64,000 nucleotides of DNA from Pseudomonas capeferrum (GCF_013523055.1 NZ_JAAMQM010000022.1:44602-108601), one strand, 5' to 3'. Positions 16,307-25,798 are shown, numbered from the stretch's first letter. Notes: generated by a model not told the origin, from the sequence alone. A program made the numbers and translations.

Positions 16307-18162
16307 GAAGCTTCTACACGCAACGGCCCCGGCCCTGCATACAGGTTGTCGATCAGGCCGTGTCGCAGTTGCAGCACCATGCGCTGGTTGAGCGAGCCCT
16401 TGTCGGTGATCTCGCCACGGTCGATGGACGGTGCTTCGCTGGCCAAGGCCGCGAATTGGATGTAGCTGGCGTTGCCGGTGGCGTCACGGTTGAGCGTGGC
16501 CAGCAAGCTGGCCAGCCAGTCACGCACCGCGGGCGACGACAGTACCTCGGTGTCGCTTGCCTGCGCCCCAAGCCCGGACAGCTGCCGGCATTCGGCCAGG
16601 CGGGGGAAGATCAGCAACCCCAGGCATTCGCGATCAGGACCCAGCACCACGGCATCCAGCACATAGGGGGCGCCCTGCAAGATCACCTTGGTGCGCATCG
16701 GGCCGACGCTGACGAACACCCCGGAGGACAATTTGAAATCCTCGGCAATACGCCCGTCGTACATCAGGCCCAATTGCGGATTGTCGGGGTCGCACAGGCG
16801 CACCGCGTCACCGCTGCGGTAGAACCCCTCTTCGTCGAACGCTTCAAGGGTCTGCTGGGAAGAGCGCCAGTACCCCGGCATCACATGGGGCCCGCGAAAT
16901 CTCGCCTCGAGCTTACCGTCCACCGGCACCAACTTGACCTCGCAACCGGGGGCCGGCAGGCCGATGTAACCGGCTACCGACAGCGGCCCGGTGGTAAAGG
17001 TGCAGGAAGGCGAAGTCTCGGTCATGCCCAGCCCCGCCATCATGCGTATGCGTTCGCCGCAATGGGCCACGGCCACGGCGTCAAGGCGATCCCAGATGGC
17101 CTGGGACAACCCGGCACCGGCGAAAAAGAACAGCTTCATACGTTGGAAAAAGCGCTCGCACAGGGCGCTATCCTGCTCCAGCGCCTTGACCAGTTCCTCC
17201 CAGCCCTTGGGCACGGTCAGGTACGCAGTGGGGGAGATATCCTTGAGGTTGTCCAGCGTCTGGGCAAAGCCCTGCGGTGTCGGCTTGCCATCGTCGATAT
17301 ACAGTGTGCCGCCGTTGTACAGCACAATACCGACGTTGTGGCTGCCGCCGAAGGTGTGGTTCCACGGCAGCCAGTCCACCAGCACCGGCGGCACTTCGGA
17401 AAACTCCGGGAAGGTCTGCAAGAGCATCTGCTGGTTGGCACACAGCATGCCTTGGGTGGTGACGACGGCCTTGGGCAGCTTGGTGGAGCCGGAAGTGAAC
17501 AGGAACTTGGCCAGGCTTTCCGGGCGCAGCTCGGCGAAGGCTTGGTCGGCACGGAATTGCGCGACGGTGGCCAGGACATCGGCGAACGGCGTGCTCGCCC
17601 GCCCCGGCAGTTCGCCCTGGCCCATCACCAGCGTGACCGAGGTCTCGAACACCGCATCGATGGCTCTGCCATAGGCAGCATCGGCCGCGAAGACCAGGCC
17701 CGGTTGCAGTGTTTCGACGATATGGCGCAGCTTGCCGAAATCCTGGGACAGCAGTGAATAGGCCGGCGACACTGGGCAATAGGGTATGCCGGCATACAGC
17801 GCGGCCGTGGCCAATTGCACGTGCTCAAGGTCGTTGCCGGACAGAATCACCAGAGGGCGTTCGGCGCTCAGGCCCTGATCCAATAACCAAGTGGCGATGC
17901 GTCGAACACGCTGCAACATATCGGCGTAGCTGATGTGCTGCCACTGCCCATCGACACCACGGCGCGCGACGAACGTCTGCTCGCCTCGATGCTCGGCCCA
18001 ATGCAGCAAGCGCTCCATCAACCGTGCGGGGTACGCGTTGAGCTGTTCCACGGGGTCGAGATACAGGACGTCGCCATGCTGGCGCACCTGTACCTGAGGC
18101 TGCCCGATCTTGACGGCGCGCACTGGCGCGCGCTGGGCAACGGAGAGGGTATCGCAGTCCAT
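16303..18162 (-). CDS. fcs: Feruloyl-CoA synthetase
   Basis: A 619-residue ANL-family ligase that activates ferulate, p-coumarate and caffeate with ATP and CoA. The P-loop-like motif AKFLFTSGSTKLPKAVVTTQ lies at about residues 215-235, the aromatic pocket region MMAGLGMTETSPSCTFTTGP around 375, and the C-terminal YRSGDAVRLC plus LMYDGRIAEDFKLSSGVFVSVG near 465-500. It is followed by the thiolase gene (4-bp overlap) and preceded by vdh with an 80-bp gap. The order matches P. putida ech-vdh-fcs-aat. Confidence 0.95.
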   Translation of the reverse strand: MDCDTLSVAQRAPVRAVKIGQPQVQVRQHGDVLYLDPVEQLNAYPARLMERLLHWAEHRGEQTFVARRGVDGQWQHISYADMLQRVRRIATWLLDQGLSAERPLVILSGNDLEHVQLATAALYAGIPYCPVSPAYSLLSQDFGKLRHIVETLQPGLVFAADAAYGRAIDAVFETSVTLVMGQGELPGRASTPFADVLATVAQFRADQAFAELRPESLAKFLFTSGSTKLPKAVVTTQGMLCANQQMLLQTFPEFSEVPPVLVDWLPWNHTFGGSHNVGIVLYNGGTLYIDDGKPTPQGFAQTLDNLKDISPTAYLTVPKGWEELVKALEQDSALCERFFQRMKLFFFAGAGLSQAIWDRLDAVAVAHCGERIRMMAGLGMTETSPSCTFTTGPLSVAGYIGLPAPGCEVKLVPVDGKLEARFRGPHVMPGYWRSSQQTLEAFDEEGFYRSGDAVRLCDPDNPQLGLMYDGRIAEDFKLSSGVFVSVGPMRTKVILQGAPYVLDAVVLGPDRECLGLLIFPRLAECRQLSGLGAQASDTEVLSSPAVRDWLASLLATLNRDATGNASYIQFAALASEAPSIDRGEITDKGSLNQRMVLQLRHGLIDNLYAGPGPLRVEAS

Positions 18163-18242
18163 GAAGGCTACCTCGGCCTTGACGCGCCCACGGGCCGAGA
18201 GGCCCGAGGGTGCATTCGCTATTGTTGTTTTGAGTGCGTGCG

Positions 18243-19691
18243 TTAAATCGGGTAATGCCGTGCGCCATGCTGCACGGTGACCCAGCGCAGTTGAGTAAAG
18301 GCATCGATGGCCGCCGTGCTGCCGAAGCTGCCGTAGCCACTGGCCTTGACCCCGCCGAACGGCATCTGCGCTTCGTCATGCACCGTCGGCCCATTGATAT
18401 GGCAGATCCCTGATTCCAGGCGCTGGGCCAGGGCCAAGGCACGCTGGGTATCGCGACTGAAAATAGCCGCGCTCAGGCCGAACTCGGAGTCGTTGGCCAA
18501 CGCCAGAAGCGCATCGTCACCGCTGGCGCGCAGCACCACCGCGACCGGCCCGAAAGACTCTTCGCGATACAACTTCATCTGGGCGTTGACGTGGTCGAGC
18601 AGCACCGGTTGCATGACGCTTCCTGAGCGCTCGCCGCCCGCCACCAGGGTCGCGCCCTTGGTGACGGCGTCATCGACCAGGCCCTGAATGCGCTCGCCGG
18701 CCCCAGCATCGATCAACGAACCCAGCGCCGCGTCGGCCTGCGAAGGGTCCCCCGCGCGCAAGCGGCGGACTTTCTCGCCGAGCTTGGCGACGAATACGTC
18801 GGCCACTGTCTCGTCGACGATCAGACGCTCGGTGGACATGCAGATCTGGCCCTGGTTGAAGTAGGCACCGAAGGCCGCGGCTTCAACCGCCGCATCCAGA
18901 TCGGCATCGGCCAGCACCAGGAACGGCGCCTTGCCGCCCAGCTCGAGCACCGCCGGCTTGAGGTGCCGCGCAGCCAGTTGCCCGACGATACGTCCGACGT
19001 GGGTAGAGCCGGTGAAATTCACCCGACGCACCGCCGGATGAGCGATAAGGCGCTCCACCACCGCGGGCGCATCTTGCGGGGCGTTGCTGATCACGTTGAC
19101 CACCCCATCGCCCAAGCCGGACTCCTGCAGCACCTTGCCGATCAGGCCATGCACCGCCGGGCTGGCTTCGGATGCCTTGAGCACGACGGTGTTGCCGCAG
19201 GCCAGGGGCATGGCGATAGCGCGCGTGGCCAGAATCACCGGGGCATTCCACGGCGCGATGCCCAGCACCACGCCACAGGGCTGGCGCAGGGCCATGGCAA
19301 AGCTGCCCGGCACGTCGGAGGGGATGACGCTGCCCTGGATCTGGGTAGTCATGGACGCCGCTTCGCGCAGAATGTTGGCCGCCAACATGACATTGAAACC
19401 GTACCAGTCGGCCTTGGCACCCGTTTCCACGGCCATGGCCAGGAATTCGTCGCGCCGGGCGTCCAGGGCATCGGCCGCCTTGAGCAAGCGCCCGCGGCGC
19501 TCGCTTGGCCCCAGCGCGGCCCAGGCGGGGAATGCCGCCTGGGCCGCTTCGACCGCGGCGTCGGCGTCGGCCAGCGTCGCCGCGGCGACCACCGACACCA
19601 CCTCGCCGCTGACCGGATGGCGGCGCTCGAACGTGCCGCTGTCGCTGGCCGCGCGGGTCTTACCGCCAATTAACAATGGCACTTCGAACAT
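18243..19691 (-). CDS. vdh: Vanillin dehydrogenase
   Basis: A 482-residue NAD(P)-dependent aldehyde dehydrogenase. Catalytic Cys284 sits in FNQGQICMSTERL and the general base Glu250 in VLELGGKAPF; the cofactor loop is VNFTGSTHVGR. It oxidises vanillin and 4-hydroxybenzaldehyde from ech to vanillate and 4-hydroxybenzoate. It is 47 bp downstream of ech and 80 bp upstream of fcs. Vanillate formed here would be the substrate of vanAB at the start of the window. Confidence 0.95.
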   Translation of the reverse strand: MFEVPLLIGGKTRAASDSGTFERRHPVSGEVVSVVAAATLADADAAVEAAQAAFPAWAALGPSERRGRLLKAADALDARRDEFLAMAVETGAKADWYGFNVMLAANILREAASMTTQIQGSVIPSDVPGSFAMALRQPCGVVLGIAPWNAPVILATRAIAMPLACGNTVVLKASEASPAVHGLIGKVLQESGLGDGVVNVISNAPQDAPAVVERLIAHPAVRRVNFTGSTHVGRIVGQLAARHLKPAVLELGGKAPFLVLADADLDAAVEAAAFGAYFNQGQICMSTERLIVDETVADVFVAKLGEKVRRLRAGDPSQADAALGSLIDAGAGERIQGLVDDAVTKGATLVAGGERSGSVMQPVLLDHVNAQMKLYREESFGPVAVVLRASGDDALLALANDSEFGLSAAIFSRDTQRALALAQRLESGICHINGPTVHDEAQMPFGGVKASGYGSFGSTAAIDAFTQLRWVTVQHGARHYPI

Positions 19692-19738
19692 CGGGCATTC
19701 CTCTTTTCTGTTTATTCGGGAATGAAGGTCGAGAGCGC

Positions 19739-20572
19739 TCAGCGCTTGTAGGCTTGCAGGCCTGGCTTGATGCTCTTGTCGTCGAGGAACTGCTTCAAGC
19801 CCTGCTCGCGCCCGTGCTCCGGGTCACGCAGCTGCGCCTGATCAAGCTTGGCGTACAGGTAGTCCTCGTTCTGCTCCCAGGTCAACTCACGGCAACGCTT
19901 GAAGCCATTCTTCGCGGCACGCAGGACAACCGGGTTCTTGTCCAGCAGGTCCTGGGCGAGCAGCACCACTTCATCGCGCAATTGCGCCAGAGGCACGCTT
20001 TTATTGACCAAGCCCATCTGCGCGGCTTTTTGCCCCTCGAAGGTCTTGCCGGTCATGATGTAGTACAGCGATTCACGGTGGCCCACGGTGTCGGCCATGG
20101 CCTTGCTGACCAGGTTGCCCGGTGGGATACCCCAGTTGATCTCGGACAGGCCGAAGGTGGCTTCATCAGCGCAGATCGCCAGGTCGCATGCGACCAATGG
20201 GCTGAAACCGCCACCGAAACACCAGCCGTTGACCATGGCGATCGTAGGCTTGCTGTAGAAACGCAGCAGCTTCCATTGCCATTCCGAGGCATCGCGGCGG
20301 ATGCGCTCTTGAAGGATTTCCGGCCCGGCGTCCACTTCGCGGAAGTACTCCTTGAGGTCCATGCCAGCGGTCCAGGCGCTGCCTTCACCGGTCAATACCA
20401 GCACGCGAGCGTCAGCATCCTGCTCGACGGTTTCCAGCACATCGCGCATTTCACGGTTGAGCGTAGGGCTCATGGCGTTGCGCTTTTCAGGACGGTTGAA
20501 GCTGACCCAGGCGATGCCCTGCTCGACAGTGACTTTCACGGTCTGCCAGCGGTTGTCGTATTGCCCCATCAC
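19739..20572 (-). CDS. ech: Feruloyl-CoA hydratase/lyase (hydroxycinnamoyl-CoA hydratase-lyase)
   Basis: A 277-residue crotonase-fold enzyme that hydrates feruloyl-CoA and cleaves it to vanillin and acetyl-CoA. The segment TAGMDLKEYFREVDAGPEI with Tyr76, the oxyanion region with Ser124, and Glu144 in GLSEINWGIPPGN line up with the catalytic residues described for the P. fluorescens enzyme, one position later. It is the first gene of ech-vdh-fcs-aat-acd, with an operator-like dyad over its -35. Confidence 0.96.
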   Translation of the reverse strand: MMGQYDNRWQTVKVTVEQGIAWVSFNRPEKRNAMSPTLNREMRDVLETVEQDADARVLVLTGEGSAWTAGMDLKEYFREVDAGPEILQERIRRDASEWQWKLLRFYSKPTIAMVNGWCFGGGFSPLVACDLAICADEATFGLSEINWGIPPGNLVSKAMADTVGHRESLYYIMTGKTFEGQKAAQMGLVNKSVPLAQLRDEVVLLAQDLLDKNPVVLRAAKNGFKRCRELTWEQNEDYLYAKLDQAQLRDPEHGREQGLKQFLDDKSIKPGLQAYKR

Positions 20573-20609
20573 ACACCTCTTGTACTGATTGTTCTTCGTG
20601 GTTGACTGA

Positions 20610-20643
20610 ACATTAGCTCGGCCATTTAGTTAAGTCAATTAAC
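20610..20643 (-). promoter_or_regulatory. ech promoter with overlapping GTTAA-N5-TTAAC operator
   Basis: A perfect dyad GTTAA-GTCAA-TTAAC (20629-20643) encloses the -35 TTGACT (minus strand, 20633-20638). A weaker -10, TAATGT, follows after 17 bp (20610-20615). A repressor here would exclude RNA polymerase. The dyad is the best of three similar sites in the cluster. Confidence 0.65.
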
Positions 20644-20658
20644 CATTAATAAAATTAT

Positions 20659-21198
20659 CTATTTTAACTCGAACGCGTCGTAGACAACGGCATTTCCCAG
20701 GCGCATGGCGCTGCCCACGCCCACCGTGCGGTTGAGCCATGCGTATTGAGGCGCCGAGGTTTCGAAACGCAGCGTGATGCGAAACTGGTATTGGCTGGGG
20801 TCGACAGCCTCGCCGGCGGCGACTTTTTTCATCACCTCCGGGGGGCCGAAGCGGTAACCCTCGGTACGCAGGTAGATCAACGCGCCATCGTCCGTTTGCA
20901 GCAAGTAACGGGTGTCGATGATGGCGACCCCCTCCGGGGTCACCACTTGCCAGTCCGCGCCGCTGTTGAGAATGGTGCCCTTGAGCCGATCCCCCTCGAA
21001 ATGCCCGCCGGTGATGGGGATGATCCGCCGCTTGCCCTGTCCGCTGGTGGCACCCAACTCCCAGATCGGCGCTACCAGGTCGACACTGAAACGCGCCAGC
21101 GGCTCGAGCTTGAGCGGCGGCGGGTCATAGCTCGCGGCCTGGGCCAGAGCGGCGCAACCGCTCAACAGCATGACGGCCAGCACGTTGCGCAGGTTCAT
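20659..21198 (-). CDS. DUF3237 domain protein, exported
   Basis: A 179-residue protein with a signal peptide (MNLRNVLAVMLLSGCAALAQ, cleavage near residue 21) and a DUF3237 beta-barrel domain, seen in GHFEGDRLKGTILNSGADWQ, the ALIYLRTEGYRFGPPEVM segment and the FRITLRFETSAPQYAWLNRTVGVG ending. The start at 21198 overlaps the MFS stop (ATGA), so it is coupled to the transporter. DUF3237 proteins are often found beside aromatic or steroid degradation genes, but their function is not known. An export signal would place it in the periplasm. A cysteine at residue 15 could alternatively suggest a lipoprotein, but the spacing is not a good lipobox. Confidence 0.8.
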   Translation of the reverse strand: MNLRNVLAVMLLSGCAALAQAASYDPPPLKLEPLARFSVDLVAPIWELGATSGQGKRRIIPITGGHFEGDRLKGTILNSGADWQVVTPEGVAIIDTRYLLQTDDGALIYLRTEGYRFGPPEVMKKVAAGEAVDPSQYQFRITLRFETSAPQYAWLNRTVGVGSAMRLGNAVVYDAFELK

Positions 21199-22427
21199 GG
21201 CGCGACCTCTCCCGAAGCAGCTGCTTCGGTTTGCGGCGCGCGCCGCCCCAGCAGCGCCATCGCGGCCACGGCCGCCACTACCAGTCCCGGCGAGGCGGCC
21301 AGCAACAAGCCCCCTACTCCCGCCCCCGCGGCGAGGATCTGCCCTGCCGCCAATGGCCCGGCCATCGACCCTAGGCGGCCCACCGCCACCGACGCGCCCA
21401 CGCCCGTGGCGCGCACCTGCGTTGGATAGAGCGTTGGTGCCAATGCGTAAAGCACCAGCTGGCCGCCGATGGCGCAATAACCGGCGGTAAAGCCCGCCAG
21501 CAGGATCAAGCCGAAGCTGGTCGACAGGCCCAGGCCCGCCAACGAGGCGAGCATGCCCGCGTAGGCAATGCACACCGCGCGCGGCGCGTGGCCACGATCC
21601 ATCATACGCCCGGTCAGGAACGAACCCGCCGCGCCGCCGAAGTTGAACAGAATCTGCACCGCGCCGGCCTGCGGCCGCGTATAGCCCTGGCCAATCAGCA
21701 GCGAGGGCAGCCAGTTGAGCAACATGTACAGCACCGTCAGGGTAAAGAAACATGCCAGCCACAGCAGTAACGTACGACTCGCCCGGCCGGGGCCGAACAG
21801 TTGCGCTGCCAGCCCGTTTTGCGTTCCAGCGACCGTGGCCTGGGCACGAAACGCCTGGGATTCGGGCAGCCAGACCATCAGCACGAACGCAATTGCAATG
21901 GGCGCGAAACCGCCGACGTAGAACACCGCGCGCCAACCCTCGCCCAAGCCCACCATGCCAATCACCGAAGCGATGACGCCACCCAAGGGCACGCCGCAGT
22001 AGGTCAGGCTGACCGCCGTACTGCGCAAGCGCTCGTGGGCGGCTTCACTGGTTATGGCGATGAGAATCGGCAACGCCGCGCCCAGGCCCAGCCCCGTCAT
22101 CAGCCGCGCGACCAGCAGCGATGGATAATCCCAGGCGTGTGCGGTCCCCAATGAGAACGCCCCGAACAGCAACACTGCCATGATCAGGATACGTTTGCGC
22201 CCCAGGCGGTCAGCCAGCCACCCCCCGACGAAGGCGCCAGGCAGCAGGCCGAGCAGACCGGCACTGAACACCCAGCCCAGCATCGCGGAGGTCAAGGCGA
22301 ATTCCTTGGCCATGTGCGGCGCGGCAATACCGGTGGCTTGCAGGTCAAGCCCTTCGAGCAGGGCCACGAGGAAGCACAAGCCGATAGTCAGTACCGGTCG
22401 GTGCGGATGTGCGTTTGAACCACTCAT
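21195..22427 (-). CDS. MFS aromatic-acid transporter of the hydroxycinnamate cluster
   Basis: A 410-residue, 12-helix AAHS-type carrier. Typical points are LLEGLDLQATGIAAPHM in helix 1, GWLADRLGRKRILI after helix 2, RLMTGLGLGAALP in helix 4, WLPESQAF after helix 6 and VRATGVGASVAVGRLGSMAGP in helix 11. The start at 22427 is chosen because AGGG precedes it and the longer frame runs into the porin gene. P. putida has a comparable MFS gene beside its coumarate/ferulate porin. Uptake of hydroxycinnamates across the inner membrane is inferred from the cluster. Confidence 0.88.
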   Translation of the reverse strand: MSGSNAHPHRPVLTIGLCFLVALLEGLDLQATGIAAPHMAKEFALTSAMLGWVFSAGLLGLLPGAFVGGWLADRLGRKRILIMAVLLFGAFSLGTAHAWDYPSLLVARLMTGLGLGAALPILIAITSEAAHERLRSTAVSLTYCGVPLGGVIASVIGMVGLGEGWRAVFYVGGFAPIAIAFVLMVWLPESQAFRAQATVAGTQNGLAAQLFGPGRASRTLLLWLACFFTLTVLYMLLNWLPSLLIGQGYTRPQAGAVQILFNFGGAAGSFLTGRMMDRGHAPRAVCIAYAGMLASLAGLGLSTSFGLILLAGFTAGYCAIGGQLVLYALAPTLYPTQVRATGVGASVAVGRLGSMAGPLAAGQILAAGAGVGGLLLAASPGLVVAAVAAMALLGRRAPQTEAAASGEVAP

Positions 22428-22459
22428 GTGCAGCCCTCTTGTTGTTATGCGTAGGGAAA

Positions 22460-23851
22460 TCAGAGCCTGAAGGTCGCGCGCACGGACACGAACGAAGAGT
22501 CGTCGCCTCCGGCATCCCGGATGGCGGCGCCTATGTCGTAGTACTTCAGGTCCAGGTCGAGCGTCAGGTTCGGTGTGGCCAGCCAGCGGGTGTTGGCGCG
22601 GTAGATGGTGCCCACGTGTCGACCGGTGCCGCGGGTGTTGGCGAGCATGCTCATGCCAGGCATGTATACGCCGTCGTCGGTACTCTGTTTCCACACTTCG
22701 AAGATACCGGGCTCGAAGCGCAGGGTGCGCCAAGGTGAAAAGCCGAACGTCGGGCCGACGACGATGACGTTGCTCAAGGTGGTCAGGCTGGCCTCGCCGT
22801 ACACGCCGTTGCGTGGGTACAGGGAATCGAATGTGCCGACCTTGCCATCGCCTGCTTCGCTGTCGCCGCTGGCCGCGTCAAGGCGCAGACCCAGACGTGG
22901 TTGCCACGGGCAGGTGAAGGTGTAACCGGTATCGCTGGATATCGCCCAGGCACGAATGGAGGCGTTGCCCAGATGCCCGGTCTGCCCGGCCAGGTCCCAA
23001 CTCCAATCGATGGTTTGAGAGCGGCCGAACAACCGGGTGCCGAAGGTGTAGCGTTTCTCATCACCGGTTTCGCCCGCCAGACCGCGGTCTTCGGTTTCGA
23101 GACCGAACGCGAACAGGTCGATGTTCCACGCCTGGGTCAGCGGCAGGGTTCCATACAGACCATAGAACTTGACCGCATTGTTGCTACCATCGTCCCAACT
23201 GTCTTCGCCGGTCTCGACGGGACGTACCGCGAAGGCATCCAGCTTGCGTCCGTCCTTCAAGTTGAGGCTGGCGCGCAAGCCATCGAAACTCTGGCGAATG
23301 TTGGGGACATCGCGGTATGTCACGAACACCTGATTGCCGAACCCCATTTCCTGGCGGCCGACGCGGGTCGTGTAGCGCCCACCGGCAAAGTCATGGTTCA
23401 GGTCGATAAAAGCCTGGCGTACTTCGTTGCGGCTTTCGTCATTGGGCGAATACAGATCCTTGCCGAACGCTCGGGTGTTCTCTACCTGCACGAAGGTACG
23501 CAACGCGTCGTCGAACAGGTGCAGGTCGGCATGGGCTTGCAGGCGCTGCATCACGTAGGAATCGTCGTCGAGCCCGCGCAAGCCGAAGAATGGTTTATCC
23601 AGTGAATCGGCGCGATACCGCGCTTCCGCGCCAAGTTGCAACCATGCGCTTTCGGACAGTCGATGGTAGCGCAGACCGTCGAAGGGATCCGTGGCTTTGC
23701 TCGGGTCCTCCAGAAAGCGGTAATCCTCGACCCAGCGCGGCGCGCCGGGCCGCCCCGGCCGATTGTCTTCCAGGGGACTCGCCGCCTGTGAAAGCTGGGC
23801 GATTGATAACAGCGCGAGGGACAGGCATGCCCCCGTCAACGGCTTGGTCAT
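22460..23851 (-). CDS. Outer membrane porin, alginate-export (AlgE-like) family
   Basis: A 463-residue protein with a signal peptide (about 1-23, ending SQA) and repeated amphipathic beta strands. FGKDLYSPNDESRNEVRQAFIDLNHDFAGG and TTRVGRQEMGFGNQ are hallmarks of the alginate-export-like porin family, and the protein ends in FVSVRATFRL, a typical barrel-closing strand with aromatic/Leu end. It is the first gene of porin-MFS-DUF3237 and is preceded by a MarR-like dyad. It probably passes hydroxycinnamates or their conjugates, not alginate; this follows from the neighbours. Confidence 0.85.
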   Translation of the reverse strand: MTKPLTGACLSLALLSIAQLSQAASPLEDNRPGRPGAPRWVEDYRFLEDPSKATDPFDGLRYHRLSESAWLQLGAEARYRADSLDKPFFGLRGLDDDSYVMQRLQAHADLHLFDDALRTFVQVENTRAFGKDLYSPNDESRNEVRQAFIDLNHDFAGGRYTTRVGRQEMGFGNQVFVTYRDVPNIRQSFDGLRASLNLKDGRKLDAFAVRPVETGEDSWDDGSNNAVKFYGLYGTLPLTQAWNIDLFAFGLETEDRGLAGETGDEKRYTFGTRLFGRSQTIDWSWDLAGQTGHLGNASIRAWAISSDTGYTFTCPWQPRLGLRLDAASGDSEAGDGKVGTFDSLYPRNGVYGEASLTTLSNVIVVGPTFGFSPWRTLRFEPGIFEVWKQSTDDGVYMPGMSMLANTRGTGRHVGTIYRANTRWLATPNLTLDLDLKYYDIGAAIRDAGGDDSSFVSVRATFRL

Positions 23852-23882
23852 CAGAATATCCTTTCTTGTTGTTGTGGAAATG

Positions 23883-23897
23883 GATAACTCTGTTAAC
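23883..23897. promoter_or_regulatory. Candidate MarR operator upstream of the porin gene
   Basis: On the minus strand GTTAA-CAGAG-TTATC, one mismatch from the GTTAA-N5-TTAAC dyad of ech, 32 bp before the porin start. A further half site CTTAACC lies 10 bp beyond it. The three-way recurrence is the main support. Confidence 0.5.
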
Positions 23898-24068
23898 GAT
23901 TATTTTGCTTAACCATGCTGCCGTCAATAGGAGGCGCATACTATTGCCCCTGGCTGTGTACGATACTCGTTCGGTGATCGAACACTTTTAGACCCCCCAA
24001 TTCAGGGGTATTGGCGGGGTGAGCTAAGCAAGAAACGTTTCAGTCGAATGCGCTGGCCTTTCCTTTGC

Positions 24069-24117
24069 TTGACAAGATGATTAAATATAAAAATTATGCG
24101 CTTGCCTTTTATCCACA
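24069..24117 (+). promoter_or_regulatory. Predicted arylsulfatase promoter and adjacent DnaA box
   Basis: TTGACA (24069-24074) and AATTAT (24092-24097) are spaced by 17 bp in an AT-rich patch, followed at 24109-24117 by TTATCCACA, a perfect DnaA box. The gene starts at 24134. Whether DnaA acts here is unknown; a single chance box is possible. Confidence 0.5.
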
Positions 24118-24133
24118 ATAATAAGAGCCACCC

Positions 24134-25798
24134 ATGACCCATTCGAAGCCTTTGCTAGCTCTTACCCTGCTGTTGCTTGGCGCGAGCCAAGCGTTCGCCG
24201 CGCCAATCGTTAAACAGCCAAACATTCTGCTCGTGGTCGCGGATGACCTGGGTTTTTCCGATCTTTCTGCGCTGGGCAGTGAGATCGCTACCCCTCACCT
24301 GGACAAGCTCCTCGCCGAGGGGCGCTTGATGCTGGACTTCCATGCCGCGCCGAGTTGCTCGCCCACCCGCGCCATGCTCATGTCCGGCAACGACCCGCAT
24401 CTCTCGGGCGTAGGCATGATGGCCGAGTCCCGCGGGCGTCTGCCGGCTGGCAGCGAGGTGCAGCCGGGATATGAAGGCGTGCTGGGCGCCAATGTGGCCA
24501 CGCTCGCCGAACTCTTGCGCGATGCGGGTTACCGCACGTACATCGCCGGCAAATGGCACTTGGGCATGGAGCCTGCCCAGCAGCCCCAGAACCGCGGCTT
24601 TGACCAGGCTTACGTATTGCTGGAGGGAGGCGCCGCGCATTTCAAGCAAGACAACATGGGCCTGCTGCCGCACTACAGCTGGACCTTCCGCCACAACGGC
24701 GAGCCTGTCGAGTTGCCCAACGATTTTTACTCGACCCGCTGGTTTACCGACCGCTTGATCGAATCCATCGACCGTGACAAGGCAAGCCACAAGCCGTTCT
24801 TCGCCTTTGCCGCGTATACGGCACCGCACTGGCCGCTGCAAGCGCCCGACGAGTACCTGGCGCAGTACCGTGGTCGCTATGACCAGGGCTATGAAAAGAT
24901 CGCTCAAGAGCGGCTCGAACGGCAGCGCAAGGCAGGGCTTGTGCCCGAGAACTTCCCCATGGACCCGCAACTTGAAGGCGTGCCCACCTGGGCGTCGCTT
25001 AGCCCGGAGCAACGGGAACAGTCGGCACGCACCATGGAAGTCTACGCGGCGATGGTCTCGGCGCTGGACGCCGAGGTTGGCCGCCTGGTGGACCACCTGC
25101 GCGACACGGGCGAACTCGACAACACATTGGTGCTGTTCATGTCCGACAATGGCCCGGAAAACGCCAACCGCGTGGATCCGGACTGGATCAAGAGCAACTT
25201 CGACAACCGCTTGGAAAACTACGGCCGGCCTGATTCGTTCTTGATGATCGGTTCGGCATGGGCGCAGGTCAGCGCCCTGCCCAGCCGTCGCTACAAGATG
25301 ACCACCTACCAGGGCGGGATTCGCGTACCGGCCTTCGTCTACTACCCCGCGTCGATCAAATCCGGGCGCAGCGAAGAACTGGCCAGCGTGCGCGACATCA
25401 TGCCCACGTTGCTGCAACTGGCCGGTACTTCATTGCCAGGGATCAAGTACCGCGACCGCGACATCGTGCCACCACAAGGCACTTCGGCCCTGCCGTACCT
25501 CGAAGGCAAGGACACGCAGATTCACCCACGCGATGAGGCCATGGGCTGGGAGATCAACGGTAACGCCTCGTTGCGCAAGGGCGACCTCAAACTGTTGTTC
25601 GATCGCACCGACGCCGCGCCGGCGTGGCAATTGTTCGATTTGAGCCAGGACCCAGGGGAACACCATGACCTGGGTGCGCAGCAGCCCGAGCGAGTGAACG
25701 AACTGCTGCGAGATTGGAAAGGTTATGCCCAACGCAACAACATCGTGATCACGCCTGATGGCCGGCCCGTTTCTCCCGCGTTGGTGAACAAGCCATGA
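24134..25798 (+). CDS. Type I arylsulfatase, exported
   Basis: A 554-residue sulfatase with a signal peptide (about residues 1-22, SQAFA). The active-site signature CSPTR has Cys75 as the residue converted to formylglycine, with Pro77 and Arg79 conserved. Metal ligands include Asp37 and Asp38 in LLVVADDLGFSD, and MSDNGPENANR near residue 335 supplies the later ligands. GKWHLGMEP carries the conserved Lys and His. It hydrolyses sulfate esters in the periplasm. The next gene, overlapping by 4 bp, encodes the enzyme that makes the formylglycine. It diverges from the hydroxycinnamate porin operon, so sulfated phenolics are a possible substrate. Confidence 0.93.
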   Translation: MTHSKPLLALTLLLLGASQAFAAPIVKQPNILLVVADDLGFSDLSALGSEIATPHLDKLLAEGRLMLDFHAAPSCSPTRAMLMSGNDPHLSGVGMMAESRGRLPAGSEVQPGYEGVLGANVATLAELLRDAGYRTYIAGKWHLGMEPAQQPQNRGFDQAYVLLEGGAAHFKQDNMGLLPHYSWTFRHNGEPVELPNDFYSTRWFTDRLIESIDRDKASHKPFFAFAAYTAPHWPLQAPDEYLAQYRGRYDQGYEKIAQERLERQRKAGLVPENFPMDPQLEGVPTWASLSPEQREQSARTMEVYAAMVSALDAEVGRLVDHLRDTGELDNTLVLFMSDNGPENANRVDPDWIKSNFDNRLENYGRPDSFLMIGSAWAQVSALPSRRYKMTTYQGGIRVPAFVYYPASIKSGRSEELASVRDIMPTLLQLAGTSLPGIKYRDRDIVPPQGTSALPYLEGKDTQIHPRDEAMGWEINGNASLRKGDLKLLFDRTDAAPAWQLFDLSQDPGEHHDLGAQQPERVNELLRDWKGYAQRNNIVITPDGRPVSPALVNKP

